NCBI RefSeq assembly: GCF_032380655.1
Contig: NZ_JAWDIY010000003.1
Span: 245,462 to 309,461 of the forward strand
Direction of reading: 5' to 3'
Origin: Diplocloster hominis
GTDB lineage: Bacteria; Bacillota; Clostridia; Lachnospirales; Lachnospiraceae
DNA length: 64,000 bases
In this document: positions 42,004 to 50,500 of the stretch, in pieces
Layout of the letters: each line of letters starts with the position of its first letter
Numbering within the stretch: the first letter of the stretch is position 1
Position numbers and translations under genes: made by a program
The notes under the pieces: generated by a model
Told to the model about the DNA's origin: nothing
Database searches by the model: none
Seen by the model: only the letters and a program-made list of their open reading frames with translations

Positions 42004-43035
42004 CTATCCTTCCGGATTTTGACCGTCTCCTTCATCAGTATCTCCACTTTCTTCCGGATTATCGCCTTCCCCGGCCGATTTTGTCCGTCTGGTCTGAAGG
42101 AATTCATTTTCTTTCTGGGCTTTCGTATCTTCCGGGAATTCCTCAAGATAAGCAGCCATCTTAGACGCCGCCGTGTCAAAATCCAGCAGATATTCGTACA
42201 CAACCGCTTCGTTAAACAGCAATGTCTGGCGGAAGGATGTGTCTCCGGTCATGGCCAGTCCGGCCTGGAAACTCTGCAGGGCTCCTTCATAATCCCCTTT
42301 GTTCCTTTTGCACACGCCCATAATGTTGTAGACTTCCTGGCTTTCCTGACCTTTTTCCTGATACTGCTGGTAGTAATCTAATGCAGTGTCCGGGTCCTGT
42401 ACCGCCTCATAGGTTTTTCCCAGATAGAGCAGGCTTTCCGTGTTCTCTTTTTCCAGAGCCGCTTTCAGCTCTTTTTCCGCATTCTGGTAATCTCCGAGAT
42501 AATAATAGATCTCTCCCCGTTTCAGGTAATCTTTGTCCTTCTTTCCCTCCAGCTTTAACGCTTCATTCAGATATCCCTTCGCCTTCTCCGCATCGGTTTG
42601 GACCAACGATTCATAAATACGGATATAGGACTCATAATTTTTTCCGTCCATTTCCATCGCCTGGTCAAAATCCGCATAGGCCTTCGCGGTCTCACCCGCG
42701 GCGATATAGGCCGATCCCCGTAAGATATAGAGATCCGCGCTGGCTTTATAATCGATCAGATTCGTATAGGTAGCAATCGCTCCGCTGTAATCATTACTCT
42801 TATACTGGGCAGCCGCTTTATAATAGGAAATATCCAATTCCAGCTCCCGTACCCTTCCCGGAGCCTGCTGTAACGCCTTGGTAAATGATGTGACCGCCGC
42901 GGTATAATCCCCGCCATTCATATGCTTGATCCCCTGATCCCGATACGTCAGTTCCATTTCCTGTTTTGTATTAGAGCAGCCGGACAGCATCAGCACCGTT
43001 CCGGCAATCAATAACCAGGTGAGAAATCTTTTCAT
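42004..43035 (-). CDS. TPR-repeat lipoprotein
   Basis: A 343-residue exported lipoprotein with lipobox LSGC and about seven to eight tetratricopeptide repeats (e.g. GIKHMNGGDYTAAVTSFTKAL, KRGEIYYYLGDYQNAEKELKAAL, NIMGVCKRNKGDYEGALQSF). The C-terminal tail is acidic. TPR proteins mediate protein contacts; the partner is unknown. It is probably cotranscribed with hflX. Confidence 0.88.
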   Translation of the reverse strand: MKRFLTWLLIAGTVLMLSGCSNTKQEMELTYRDQGIKHMNGGDYTAAVTSFTKALQQAPGRVRELELDISYYKAAAQYKSNDYSGAIATYTNLIDYKASADLYILRGSAYIAAGETAKAYADFDQAMEMDGKNYESYIRIYESLVQTDAEKAKGYLNEALKLEGKKDKDYLKRGEIYYYLGDYQNAEKELKAALEKENTESLLYLGKTYEAVQDPDTALDYYQQYQEKGQESQEVYNIMGVCKRNKGDYEGALQSFQAGLAMTGDTSFRQTLLFNEAVVYEYLLDFDTAASKMAAYLEEFPEDTKAQKENEFLQTRRTKSAGEGDNPEESGDTDEGDGQNPEG

Positions 43036-43161
43036 AAATAACCTCCAGTAGTTCTATTACCGCATTAAAAATTCAGACAGGGATGTCTTATTTTCGTTCC
43101 GTTCTTAAACATCTTACTTTCCTGCCTGTTCCTGCCTTCTTCGTTCCCTGCTACGGCTTTC

Positions 43162-43170
43162 ATTATAGCA
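43162..43170 (-). promoter_or_regulatory. Extended -10 promoter of the TPR-hflX operon
   Basis: TGCTATAAT on the minus strand lies 127 bp upstream of the start. The rest of the 391-bp gap to DUF4190 holds a small hairpin TGCCGG-tt-CCGGCA followed by T-rich sequence (about 43208-43230) and the divergent promoter at 43363; nothing else was recognised. Confidence 0.5.
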
Positions 43171-43362
43171 AAGATTTCTCCGGAAATATAGATAAAATTT
43201 GAAGGATGTGCCGGTTCCGGCATTTATTTTTCTCAGTTAACAGAAATTTAATAACTCCAAAAGGCGGTCAGTTTTTGGCGAAAACCCCAGAGATATCAAC
43301 ACTTTTCACCCATTTTCTGACAAATCTTAAGGAAAAATTTAGATTCAGTCGAGCCCGATTTA

Positions 43363-43391
43363 TTGTAAATTTTAATTAATTATGATAGTAT
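43363..43391 (+). promoter_or_regulatory. Sigma-A promoter of the DUF4190 gene
   Basis: TTGTAA and TAGTAT are separated by 17 bp, 36 bp upstream of the start codon. Confidence 0.5.
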
Positions 43392-43426
43392 GAAAGCGTC
43401 ATTAAATTTATGAGGAGGATATCATA

Positions 43427-43822
43427 ATGGACGAAAACAACAATCAGGTACAAGACACACAGGAACAACCGACCTTCGAACAGCCTCAATTCGACCAGCC
43501 GGTATATGAGCAGCCTCAGACGTATTACGAGCCGGAACAGCCCCAGGGGGGTAAGGGAATGGCGATCGCTTCCATGGTTTTAGGTATCGTATCAATCGTA
43601 GTATCCTGCTGTTATGTATATGCGGCATTCGTAACCGGTATTATCGGCCTCGTTTTAGGTATTATCGCGTTAAAGAAACAGGCTCCCGGAAGAGGAATGG
43701 CGATTGCGGGAATTGTTACATCCGTCATATCGCTGGTATTAGCAATTGTTTTGCTTATCGTAGGTGTAGCTGCATTGAGTTACCTTACAAGTATGGGATA
43801 TGATATCAATAGTATGTACTAA
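43427..43822 (+). CDS. DUF4190 membrane protein with Pro/Gln-rich tail
   Basis: A 131-residue protein. Residues 1-42 are low complexity with repeated EQPQ/YEQPQ units, and then two membrane segments flank GIIALKKQAPGRGMAIAGIV, the DUF4190 core (KGMAIASMVLGIVSIV). Function unknown. AGGAGG precedes the start. The DUF2752 gene that often lies near such genes is here 2.4 kb away, beyond the two-component pair. Confidence 0.88.
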   Translation: MDENNNQVQDTQEQPTFEQPQFDQPVYEQPQTYYEPEQPQGGKGMAIASMVLGIVSIVVSCCYVYAAFVTGIIGLVLGIIALKKQAPGRGMAIAGIVTSVISLVLAIVLLIVGVAALSYLTSMGYDINSMY

Positions 43823-43888
43823 AAACTAACGAATGAGAAAAAGGACCAGTATTTATACGGAGGCACCTAAAGAAATACGTAGGATTGC

Positions 43889-43926
43889 AGCAGAACCGGA
43901 GTGGCGGAAGCCAAACCGGTTCTGCT
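43889..43926 (+). terminator. Hairpin after the DUF4190 gene
   Basis: Perfect 11-bp arms AGCAGAACCGG and CCGGTTCTGCT, followed by TGGTTTTGG, 66 bp after the stop codon. Confidence 0.6.
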
Positions 43927-44011
43927 TGGTTTTGGGCGTCGTCGCGGAGAGCCTAAGCCGTTCTCCCAGAGCCTAAGCCGGAGATAATTGCCGCAAACCG
44001 GTAGTTTTTCA

Positions 44012-44020
44012 TGGTATAAT
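44012..44020 (+). promoter_or_regulatory. Extended -10 promoter of the LytTR/GHKL pair
   Basis: TGGTATAAT lies 53 bp before the response-regulator start. It is the same extended -10 sequence as at 13768. Confidence 0.6.
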
Positions 44021-44073
44021 GGTCTTGACAAGTATGAATTTCTGTGAATCGCCTCGTGGAAGGAGGAATGAAT

Positions 44074-44787
44074 ATGCTGGCTGTGATCTGCGATGACCTG
44101 GCCGCCGACCGGGAAATCCTGCTGGAATACTGCGCCCGGTACGCAAAGGAAAACCGCCTGCCCATCGTCACACTGGCTTACGAGAATGCCGGGGCACTGC
44201 TGCAAAGCCGGGAGGCCAGAAGTGCCGACGTGATGTTTCTGGATATCTATATGGACGGGGCGCTCGGAGTGGACGCGGCACGCATCCTGCGGGGTAAGGG
44301 TTTCCGCGGCGGGCTGGTGTTCACTACCACCAGCCGGGAGCACTACGCGGACGGCTTCGACGTGGAGGCCGCCCATTATCTCTTAAAGCCGGTGCGCTGG
44401 GAAGCCTTCTGCGAGGCCATGCGCCGGGTTCAGGACCGGATTAACACCAGTACGCGAAGAGTGCGGCTCACCGCGGGGCGGGACGAAGTGGACATCGACG
44501 TTTCCGGCATCAAGTACATCGAGGTCTACGGGCACAAAACCATAGTGCACACAGTAAAGGGGGAGGCCGTGGTGAGCCAGTCCCTCACCGCCCTGGAGGA
44601 ACGCCTTGGCGGCGACCCGTTTCTGCGGTGCTACCGCTACTTTATCGTCAACATGGATTTTGTAAAACGCCTGAACGAGGACAGCTTTCTCATGAAGGAC
44701 GGCCGGGAAATCCCCCTTTCGCGGGACGGCCGCGCCGCTCTAAAAAGCCGGTACATGGCTTATGTATTCAAGCGGATGGAGGGGTGA
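44074..44787 (+). CDS. LytTR-family response regulator
   Basis: A 237-residue regulator. The receiver domain has the acidic pocket (ICDDLAADRE), the phosphoacceptor Asp in DVMFLDIYMDGA, and the switch/Lys region YLLKPVRW; residues about 135-237 are a LytTR DNA-binding domain (YIEVYGHKTIVHT, LTALEERLGGDPFLRCYR, VNMDFVKRL). Start at 44074, where GGAGG lies 7 nt upstream; the ATG at 44068 abuts the SD. It is 2 bp before the kinase gene. Codon use is visibly more GC-rich than in neighbours. Confidence 0.93.
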   Translation: MLAVICDDLAADREILLEYCARYAKENRLPIVTLAYENAGALLQSREARSADVMFLDIYMDGALGVDAARILRGKGFRGGLVFTTTSREHYADGFDVEAAHYLLKPVRWEAFCEAMRRVQDRINTSTRRVRLTAGRDEVDIDVSGIKYIEVYGHKTIVHTVKGEAVVSQSLTALEERLGGDPFLRCYRYFIVNMDFVKRLNEDSFLMKDGREIPLSRDGRAALKSRYMAYVFKRMEG

Positions 44788-44789
44788 GG

Positions 44790-46133
44790 ATGGAAGCTGT
44801 TTTATCCGAGTATATCACTTGTGTAATCGAGGCGACCATGACAATGGCGTTTTGCCTTATTGTGACCCGCGATATCTTGCTCAAGAGGCTGCCGGTTCTT
44901 GCGCTCACAGCGGCGGGACTGGCTGTATTTGGAAGTGCCGCCAGTATGGGACTGTCGGCGGGGCTGGATGCCTGGCTTTCCTTTTCCATGGATTTCAGTA
45001 TTTTTTCTCTGCCGTTGTGGCTTGGGGCGGGCTTTTTCCTGCTGCGTTGGGCGACCGGAGAGCCACCAAGCGGACTATTGCTGATTCTGCTGCTTTCCGA
45101 ACAGACGCTGTATCTGTGCCGCAGCATCACCCATTTTATCTACGGCCTGTTTTTCCCGGAGCTGACCGAGGGGGTGTTTTGCTGGGCGGATATTGCGGGC
45201 TTCGGCGTCCCCTCTGTGGTGCTGACACTGCTGCTGGCCGTATTCTGCCGCGGGCTCTATCACAAGCTGCGGCGGCTGAACATGAAGGAGTACGGACGGC
45301 TGTGGCTGATCCCGCTGTTCTTCATCCTGCTTTACCTGGCGCAGGTCAACCTTTACCCGGTGGACCAGGGGTATTCTCTGTCTTATGGGCTAAAAATACT
45401 GCTCAACGTATGCGCTTTTATCACCTATTCTCAAACAGCCTGGGCCATTTCCAGCAGCACAAAGGCGGCAAAGGAAGCTGAAACCCGCACCCAGCTTGCT
45501 AACCAGCTCGATTTGCAGCGGGCGCGGGTGCAGGATTTGGAAAGTCACGCCGAAGAAATCAAGCGCATCCGCCACGACCGCAGGCAGCATGTACAGGTGC
45601 TGCGGGGCTTGTTGGAAAAGGGAGCGGTCAAAGAGGCCCTTGCCTATCTGGAGGATTACGAGGGCAGTATGGCAAAGTCCTTCCAGCCGCCGCTGTGCGA
45701 GAATTTTGTGGCCGATACCCTCTGCCTCCGCTATGAGGCTCTCGCAAAGCAGGCGGGCGTGGAGGTTTCCATTAGCGCGTCGCTGCCCAAGGAACCGGGC
45801 GTAGCGGGGAGCGATCTGGCGGTGATCCTGGGCAACCTGTGGGAGAACGCGGTAGCCGCCGCGCTGGACGCGGGGGAAGGGAAAAGATTCATCCGTCTGC
45901 GGATACAGGCACAGGAGGAACAGGTCTTAATCCGCATGGAGAACGGCTATGGCGGAGTGATCTACCAAGAAGAGGACGGGCAGTTTTTGTCCGGCAAGCC
46001 GGGGCGCAACAGGGCCGTGGGCGTGGGCATTGCCAGCGTCCGGGCCATGGCCGAGAAATACGGCGGCATGGCAGACTTTACCTATACCCCGGACACCTTC
46101 ACCGCCTCGGTGCTGCTATATACGATCAGGTGA
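44790..46133 (+). CDS. GHKL-type sensor histidine kinase
   Basis: About 447 residues. The N-terminal half has six hydrophobic spans. The H-box is EIKRIRHDRRQHVQVLRGLLEKG, the N-box DLAVILGNLWENAVAAAL, and the G-box GVGIASVRAMAEKYGG, as in AgrC-like kinases. The start at 44790 follows GGAGGGGTGAGG. No AgrB or AgrD-like gene is near, so the signal is not necessarily a peptide. Composition is GC-rich like its partner, suggesting acquisition. Confidence 0.92.
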   Translation: MEAVLSEYITCVIEATMTMAFCLIVTRDILLKRLPVLALTAAGLAVFGSAASMGLSAGLDAWLSFSMDFSIFSLPLWLGAGFFLLRWATGEPPSGLLLILLLSEQTLYLCRSITHFIYGLFFPELTEGVFCWADIAGFGVPSVVLTLLLAVFCRGLYHKLRRLNMKEYGRLWLIPLFFILLYLAQVNLYPVDQGYSLSYGLKILLNVCAFITYSQTAWAISSSTKAAKEAETRTQLANQLDLQRARVQDLESHAEEIKRIRHDRRQHVQVLRGLLEKGAVKEALAYLEDYEGSMAKSFQPPLCENFVADTLCLRYEALAKQAGVEVSISASLPKEPGVAGSDLAVILGNLWENAVAAALDAGEGKRFIRLRIQAQEEQVLIRMENGYGGVIYQEEDGQFLSGKPGRNRAVGVGIASVRAMAEKYGGMADFTYTPDTFTASVLLYTIR

Positions 46134-46144
46134 CAATAAATAAA

Positions 46145-46180
46145 CGCTGAAGTCCCACGACCTCAGCGATTATTCTTTTA
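46145..46180 (+). terminator. Terminator of the two-component pair
   Basis: CGCTGA pairs with TCAGCG, extended by GT/AC, followed by ATTATTCTTTT, 12 bp after the kinase stop. Confidence 0.65.
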
Positions 46181-46216
46181 GGGGTATTTCCCAAACGGAG
46201 TTTTTAGGATCTGCTC

Positions 46217-46678
46217 TTATGGTATGAGATATGGAAAAAAATTCCGCACAATAAAGTATAAAAACATGAGACTCAGCACTACCCACCAGAACCGGCTGTC
46301 CCGCGGAAGGATCTTCCTGTGATGTCCGTATACATAAGTGAGCCCTTCCACATACAGCAGGGAAAGCACAATTCCCAACACCACGGGGGTAATGTTATAT
46401 CGAAGCGACGTAAAAATATCCCCGTGCAGCAAAGCGAGCACACTCCTGGTATTTCCGCAGCCGGGGCAATAAAGACCCGTCAGCCTGCGGAACAGACACG
46501 CTGGAAACAGCTCGGCCATCCAGCCGCCAAACTGATATAAAAACAGGAAAGCAAACACTCCTGCCGGCAGGATCAGCAATATCCCCGCCTTATATAATCT
46601 AGCTTTATCTATTCTTTTTCTATACCATTTATCCCTATATTGTTTTTCTTTTTGGTATCCGTTCTGTTTTAGCATCAT
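46217..46678 (-). CDS. DUF2752 membrane protein
   Basis: A 153-residue membrane protein with the family signature LYCPGCGNTRSVLALLHGD and three or four hydrophobic spans; the first 30 residues are basic and soluble. Function unknown. There is no convincing SD; a good extended -10 (TGATATAAT, 46685-46693 on the minus strand) lies 6 bp upstream of the first ATG, so the transcript may be leaderless or start at the second ATG (46675). Confidence 0.87.
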   Translation of the reverse strand: MMLKQNGYQKEKQYRDKWYRKRIDKARLYKAGILLILPAGVFAFLFLYQFGGWMAELFPACLFRRLTGLYCPGCGNTRSVLALLHGDIFTSLRYNITPVVLGIVLSLLYVEGLTYVYGHHRKILPRDSRFWWVVLSLMFLYFIVRNFFPYLIP

Positions 46679-46716
46679 GAACCGATTATATCACAAGGAA
46701 AGGAATCCGAGAACCA

Positions 46717-47655
46717 TTATTTTTGGTTCAGAACGTCTTCAATCTGCTCCCTGGTCGGCAGGGAAGAGATCGCCCCTTTGCTCTGCACACAGATCCATCC
46801 GCTGACGTTTCCATATTCCATTGCCTTTCGCAGCTTCTCTTCATCCAGTTTGTCAATCTGATCCACGCCCTGGATCAAAAGGCTGGACAGAAAACCGCCC
46901 CAGAACGCGTCTCCCGCGCCGGTGGCGTCCACTGCTTTGGCTTTACGGCCGGGGATTCTCATAACCTTGCCACCGAAGAAACATTTCGCTCCCTCAGCCC
47001 CCAGCGTCTCCACTACCAGTGCGATCCGGTTTTGTTCCATCAGCCGGGGGATTTGATCCTCACCGCCCATCATTTCCACTTCTTCTTCCGATATTTTCAG
47101 CAGATCCACATAGGGTAGGATTTCAAATACTTTTCTGGCTGCGGCTTCCTGATCATCATCCCACATCACATTCCGGTAATTTACATCAAAGCTTACGATT
47201 TTTCCTTTTTCATGTCCGGCCCTCAGCGCATGCACAGTCGCTTCCGAAGCGCTTCCCTTGGAAAGGGAGCAGGAACCGGCATGAATCATTTTCGTGGCAT
47301 CCAGATTGGCGCGGTCGATGTCCTCCACCGTGAGCAGCATGTCCGCCCCCGGTTTTCTGGCAAACGTAAACGTACGCTCGCCATTCCCGGACAGTGTAAC
47401 AAACGCCATAGTGGTAACCGCCTCCCTGGTCAATTCCGGACACAGTACCGTCACATCATTTTCCTTCAGCGTGTCTGCCAGAAATCTGCCAAAATCATCG
47501 TCACCCATTTTTCCGCAAAAGCCGGAAGCCAGACCGTTCCTGGCCACCGCGATAGCTACATTGGCCGGTGCGCCTCCTGCATTTTTCACATAACTGCAGG
47601 GCTCACTGCCCGGTATAAAATCGATCAACATTTCCCCTACACAAATTACATCCAT
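46717..47655 (-). CDS. PfkB-family fructokinase
   Basis: A 312-residue ribokinase-family kinase: VICVGEMLIDFIPG at the N-terminus, NAGGAPANVAIAVARNG, and the anion-hole/catalytic motif DATGAGDAFWGGFL. It most likely phosphorylates fructose. The start is the ATG at 47655 with GGAGG 8 nt upstream; an in-frame GTG upstream overlaps the SD. A consensus sigma-A promoter precedes it, so it is a single-gene unit expected to be well expressed. Confidence 0.92.
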   Translation of the reverse strand: MDVICVGEMLIDFIPGSEPCSYVKNAGGAPANVAIAVARNGLASGFCGKMGDDDFGRFLADTLKENDVTVLCPELTREAVTTMAFVTLSGNGERTFTFARKPGADMLLTVEDIDRANLDATKMIHAGSCSLSKGSASEATVHALRAGHEKGKIVSFDVNYRNVMWDDDQEAAARKVFEILPYVDLLKISEEEVEMMGGEDQIPRLMEQNRIALVVETLGAEGAKCFFGGKVMRIPGRKAKAVDATGAGDAFWGGFLSSLLIQGVDQIDKLDEEKLRKAMEYGNVSGWICVQSKGAISSLPTREQIEDVLNQK

Positions 47656-47767
47656 GTCTTCATCCTCCACAATCCTTTTTCAAATTAACTGCCGGCTTCC
47701 CATACACTGGGCCTTCAAGAACTGCCGTATCATACACTTATGTAAAACCCTTTGATGAAACACTTTT

Positions 47768-47796
47768 ATTATAGCGAATCCTACACCGTGTGTCAA
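47768..47796 (-). promoter_or_regulatory. Consensus sigma-A promoter of the fructokinase gene
   Basis: TTGACA, 17 bp, TATAAT: both hexamers are perfect on the minus strand. Confidence 0.88.
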
Positions 47797-47899
47797 AATA
47801 TTTTAAGTATCTATTTAGCTATCTATTTCTTCAGCAGCAGTCCTCTTTGTAGTTCTTTCCACCATCGCAGGAAATTTCCTGATTGCAGTCTCCACATTT

Positions 47900-48145
47900 T
47901 TATTCTGTTTTCAAATTTTGGATTTCTTCCAAATAACGATCCATTATATATTCCGCCGATTCTGCCCATAATGTATTTTCTGTATCCTGCAGTATTCCAT
48001 ATGTTTTAGATTTATAAAAACGCACAGCAGCCTCTTCAAATTCTAATCCAAATGTATCCTGTATTAATTTTATAACTGTCTTAATCTGGATGCAAACATT
48101 CATTGTAATATCTTTATCATTAAAAGTATAAATATTATTACTCAT
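47900..48145 (-). CDS. DUF3791-family small protein
   Basis: An 81-residue protein resembling DUF3791 (VCIQIKTVIKLIQDTFGLEFEEAAVRFYKSKTYGILQDTENTLWAESAEYIMDRYLEEI). Its start overlaps the DUF3990 stop by 4 bp, so it is made together with that protein; such pairs may act as toxin-antitoxin or partner modules, though the family role is not established. The sequence is AT-rich. Confidence 0.8.
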   Translation of the reverse strand: MSNNIYTFNDKDITMNVCIQIKTVIKLIQDTFGLEFEEAAVRFYKSKTYGILQDTENTLWAESAEYIMDRYLEEIQNLKTE

Positions 48146-48828
48146 AAAATCTCTCTCCTCACCAATTTTAGATGATTAATCGCTTTGTTCGTATGAAAAG
48201 ACACCTGGTTATTAACTTTATTATATCTTAATCTTTCAACTGCCTCTTCAGCCGTTAATATATTAGCAATATATAGTTGAATTGTTTCCATAGTATCATC
48301 ATCTGCCACTGGACCAATTACGACATCATATTCGTGCTGTACTCCCCCTTTACTTCTATTCTCTTTGACAAATTCCAGCCACTCTTTATTCAATGAGTCA
48401 AAACGCTTTACATGTAATATAGAGTTTTCTTCAAAAAGATATTCGTAAACAAAATATTTTTTTTTCTTTTCTCGAAGCGAAAGACGGTAAGCCCACTCTA
48501 TTGACTGTTTCTTTAAAACCGTTGTGTAAAATCCCCTGCCAAAATCTCTCCTGTTATGTGACTTGTCTAAATCAATTGTTTCAAAGTAAGAACAGCTTCC
48601 GTGATATAATACTAATTCATTGGAATCCGTATTCATAATTTGATCAATAAATTCCATTACCTCATCAAAATCTATTTGATGCAGATACTCATGCTGAATC
48701 AGCATTTTTTCAAATATTTGATGATTATGAAATAAATCCGCAACATTTTCTCCAGATAAAAGATAATTCTTGGCATAAACCTCCATAGCCTGTACATACA
48801 GCATTTCAATATCGGATTGAACACTCAT
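48142..48828 (-). CDS. DUF3990-family protein with DUF3791-like N-terminus
   Basis: A 228-residue protein. Residues about 8-65 look like a DUF3791 unit (IEMLYVQAMEVYAKNYLLSGENVADL ... EFIDQI); the rest matches DUF3990 (ELVLYHGSCSYFETIDLDKSHNRRDFGRGFYTTVLKKQSIEWAYR), a fold that resembles ADP-ribosyltransferases (YHGS, then DFGRGFYTT). An ADP-ribosylating toxin is a reasonable inference but not shown. It overlaps the small DUF3791 gene and follows the recombinase-like gene by 25 bp. Confidence 0.85.
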   Translation of the reverse strand: MSVQSDIEMLYVQAMEVYAKNYLLSGENVADLFHNHQIFEKMLIQHEYLHQIDFDEVMEFIDQIMNTDSNELVLYHGSCSYFETIDLDKSHNRRDFGRGFYTTVLKKQSIEWAYRLSLREKKKKYFVYEYLFEENSILHVKRFDSLNKEWLEFVKENRSKGGVQHEYDVVIGPVADDDTMETIQLYIANILTAEEAVERLRYNKVNNQVSFHTNKAINHLKLVRREIL

Positions 48829-48853
48829 AAAGCTTCCTCCCTTTTTAAATCAT

Positions 48854-50284
48854 TCACGATAGTAATAGATTAAAAAAACAATCCATTGGATGAATCTGCT
48901 TACAAGTTTTTCTTCCCTCTGTACAATTCACATTTTTTCTACTTCTCTCATCTACAATCTCATCTATTATGTTACGCGAAAAATAATTCCCCAGATTCCA
49001 TATTTCTATATTTACTAAATATATTATTTCTTCCAATGGACATCCTTCCCCAAGCAAATACTGAATAATAGAACTGCGTATGTTAGCCGGGGTTAACAGT
49101 CTGTAAAATGAGTCTTTTTGATCAACCTTAGCAAGCTTGCTAAACACCTCGTTAACCGCCGCCTCCCGCATAGGTTCTTCCTTATTTTCTTTCGTACGAT
49201 AAAAAACATATTTTGACGATATATGCAAATCCTTTAGCCTTTTTAAAGCTTCTGTAACTTTTTCCGGAATCGGAACCTCTCTTCCATCCTGTTTCAGTAT
49301 CCATTGATCCTGCTCTTCTACATTATCCCATTTCAGCATACATAGCTTTCTTCTCTCTAATCCAAATGCTAGTACCATTAAAAACAGTGCAACATCTCTT
49401 TCTTTATTTTTACCATCTGTTAAATATCTAACTGCCTTTTTCAATTTGTCCATATCCATAATATTCTGTTTTTCATCTTTGTCAAAAGTTCGAGAAAAAC
49501 CGGCTATCATATCTTTCGTGCTAATATCAAATGCCGTATTATCAGACATACAATGCATAAAATCTTTTATATAGAAAAAAGCATTTTTTAGGGTGTTTTC
49601 CTTGGCTACTTTCATTTCATAATTTGCATACCAATAAAAATCCGGGAGCTGAATTCTATCATAAATAGAACTGTCGTCATCTTTAAAATAAATCCCACCT
49701 TTTGAATAGTATTTAAAAAATCGCTTTAAAGCTGAATGATATGCACTCCAGCTTTTTTCAGTTCCTTTATAATAACAATTTTTATACTCAATAATATCTC
49801 GAAAAAAATTTGTTTTCTGGTCATCGCCTACAATATTATCATAGGAAAAAAATTCAAAATATTTCTGGTCGGTATTCTTTCCATGTATAATCTCTAAGAT
49901 AGTTCTCCTGCTCCGAAAAATTTCCTTTTTATTTAATGATATCTTACTATTAAAAAGCCAGATACCTTTCGGGGTTATTAAAATCCCCCATTCTGTTAAA
50001 TTTTCAACGACTTTTCCATCTTTATATTCCATAAATAATTGATCTGAAACTTTTCTTTCTTCTATTTCGTCCAATGTTATTTTAATGATTAGTTTTGTCC
50101 CTATTGTTATCTTTGCTTTTTTTTGTTCCACAAAAGGAATTTTGTCTTTATACCTTAAATTTTCTAAGAAAAGATTTTCTAATACAAGCTGGCGGAATTC
50201 TTCTGCCGCATTTACATTATTAATACCAATAAATTTTTTTGATTCACCTTCAATTTTTTTGAGAGTTCCATGTTCCTTATTCAT
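48854..50284 (-). CDS. Degenerate tyrosine-recombinase-like protein
   Basis: A 476-residue protein. The C-terminal part (about 270-440) resembles a tyrosine recombinase: LFLMVLAFGLERRKLCMLKW is the first-Arg box, and LTPANIRSSIIQYLLGEGCPLEEI followed by NLGNYFS corresponds to the HxxR...Y region. The His of HxxR and the later His/Trp are replaced (ANIR; no H before the Tyr), so activity is doubtful. The first 150 residues show no known domain. Strongly AT-rich, unlike its neighbours, indicating transfer. First gene of a three-gene operon with its own promoter. Confidence 0.7.
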   Translation of the reverse strand: MNKEHGTLKKIEGESKKFIGINNVNAAEEFRQLVLENLFLENLRYKDKIPFVEQKKAKITIGTKLIIKITLDEIEERKVSDQLFMEYKDGKVVENLTEWGILITPKGIWLFNSKISLNKKEIFRSRRTILEIIHGKNTDQKYFEFFSYDNIVGDDQKTNFFRDIIEYKNCYYKGTEKSWSAYHSALKRFFKYYSKGGIYFKDDDSSIYDRIQLPDFYWYANYEMKVAKENTLKNAFFYIKDFMHCMSDNTAFDISTKDMIAGFSRTFDKDEKQNIMDMDKLKKAVRYLTDGKNKERDVALFLMVLAFGLERRKLCMLKWDNVEEQDQWILKQDGREVPIPEKVTEALKRLKDLHISSKYVFYRTKENKEEPMREAAVNEVFSKLAKVDQKDSFYRLLTPANIRSSIIQYLLGEGCPLEEIIYLVNIEIWNLGNYFSRNIIDEIVDERSRKNVNCTEGRKTCKQIHPMDCFFNLLLS

Positions 50285-50314
50285 TATATTTACCTTTTGT
50301 TTTTGTTTACTCAG

Positions 50315-50343
50315 ATTATATCATTAGCACCGTCTGAAGTCAA
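50315..50343 (-). promoter_or_regulatory. Sigma-A promoter of the recombinase/DUF3990/DUF3791 operon
   Basis: TTGACT, 17 bp, TATAAT on the minus strand, 31 bp upstream of the start codon. Confidence 0.85.
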
Positions 50344-50500
50344 AATGAAATAAATTTTAATTTGTCATTTGTAAATATGTATCATAAAAACTAATCAAAT
50401 AGAGTGATTATCAACATTGAAAGAACGATCCTGCAAATCCCATGTATTTTACCACACCATCAAGACTTAATATTACATCCGCATATAGTACATAGCACCA

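Noticed and set aside
44074..46133. agr-type quorum-sensing locus
   Set aside because: The kinase is AgrC-like but no AgrB protease or AgrD-like peptide could be found on either side.
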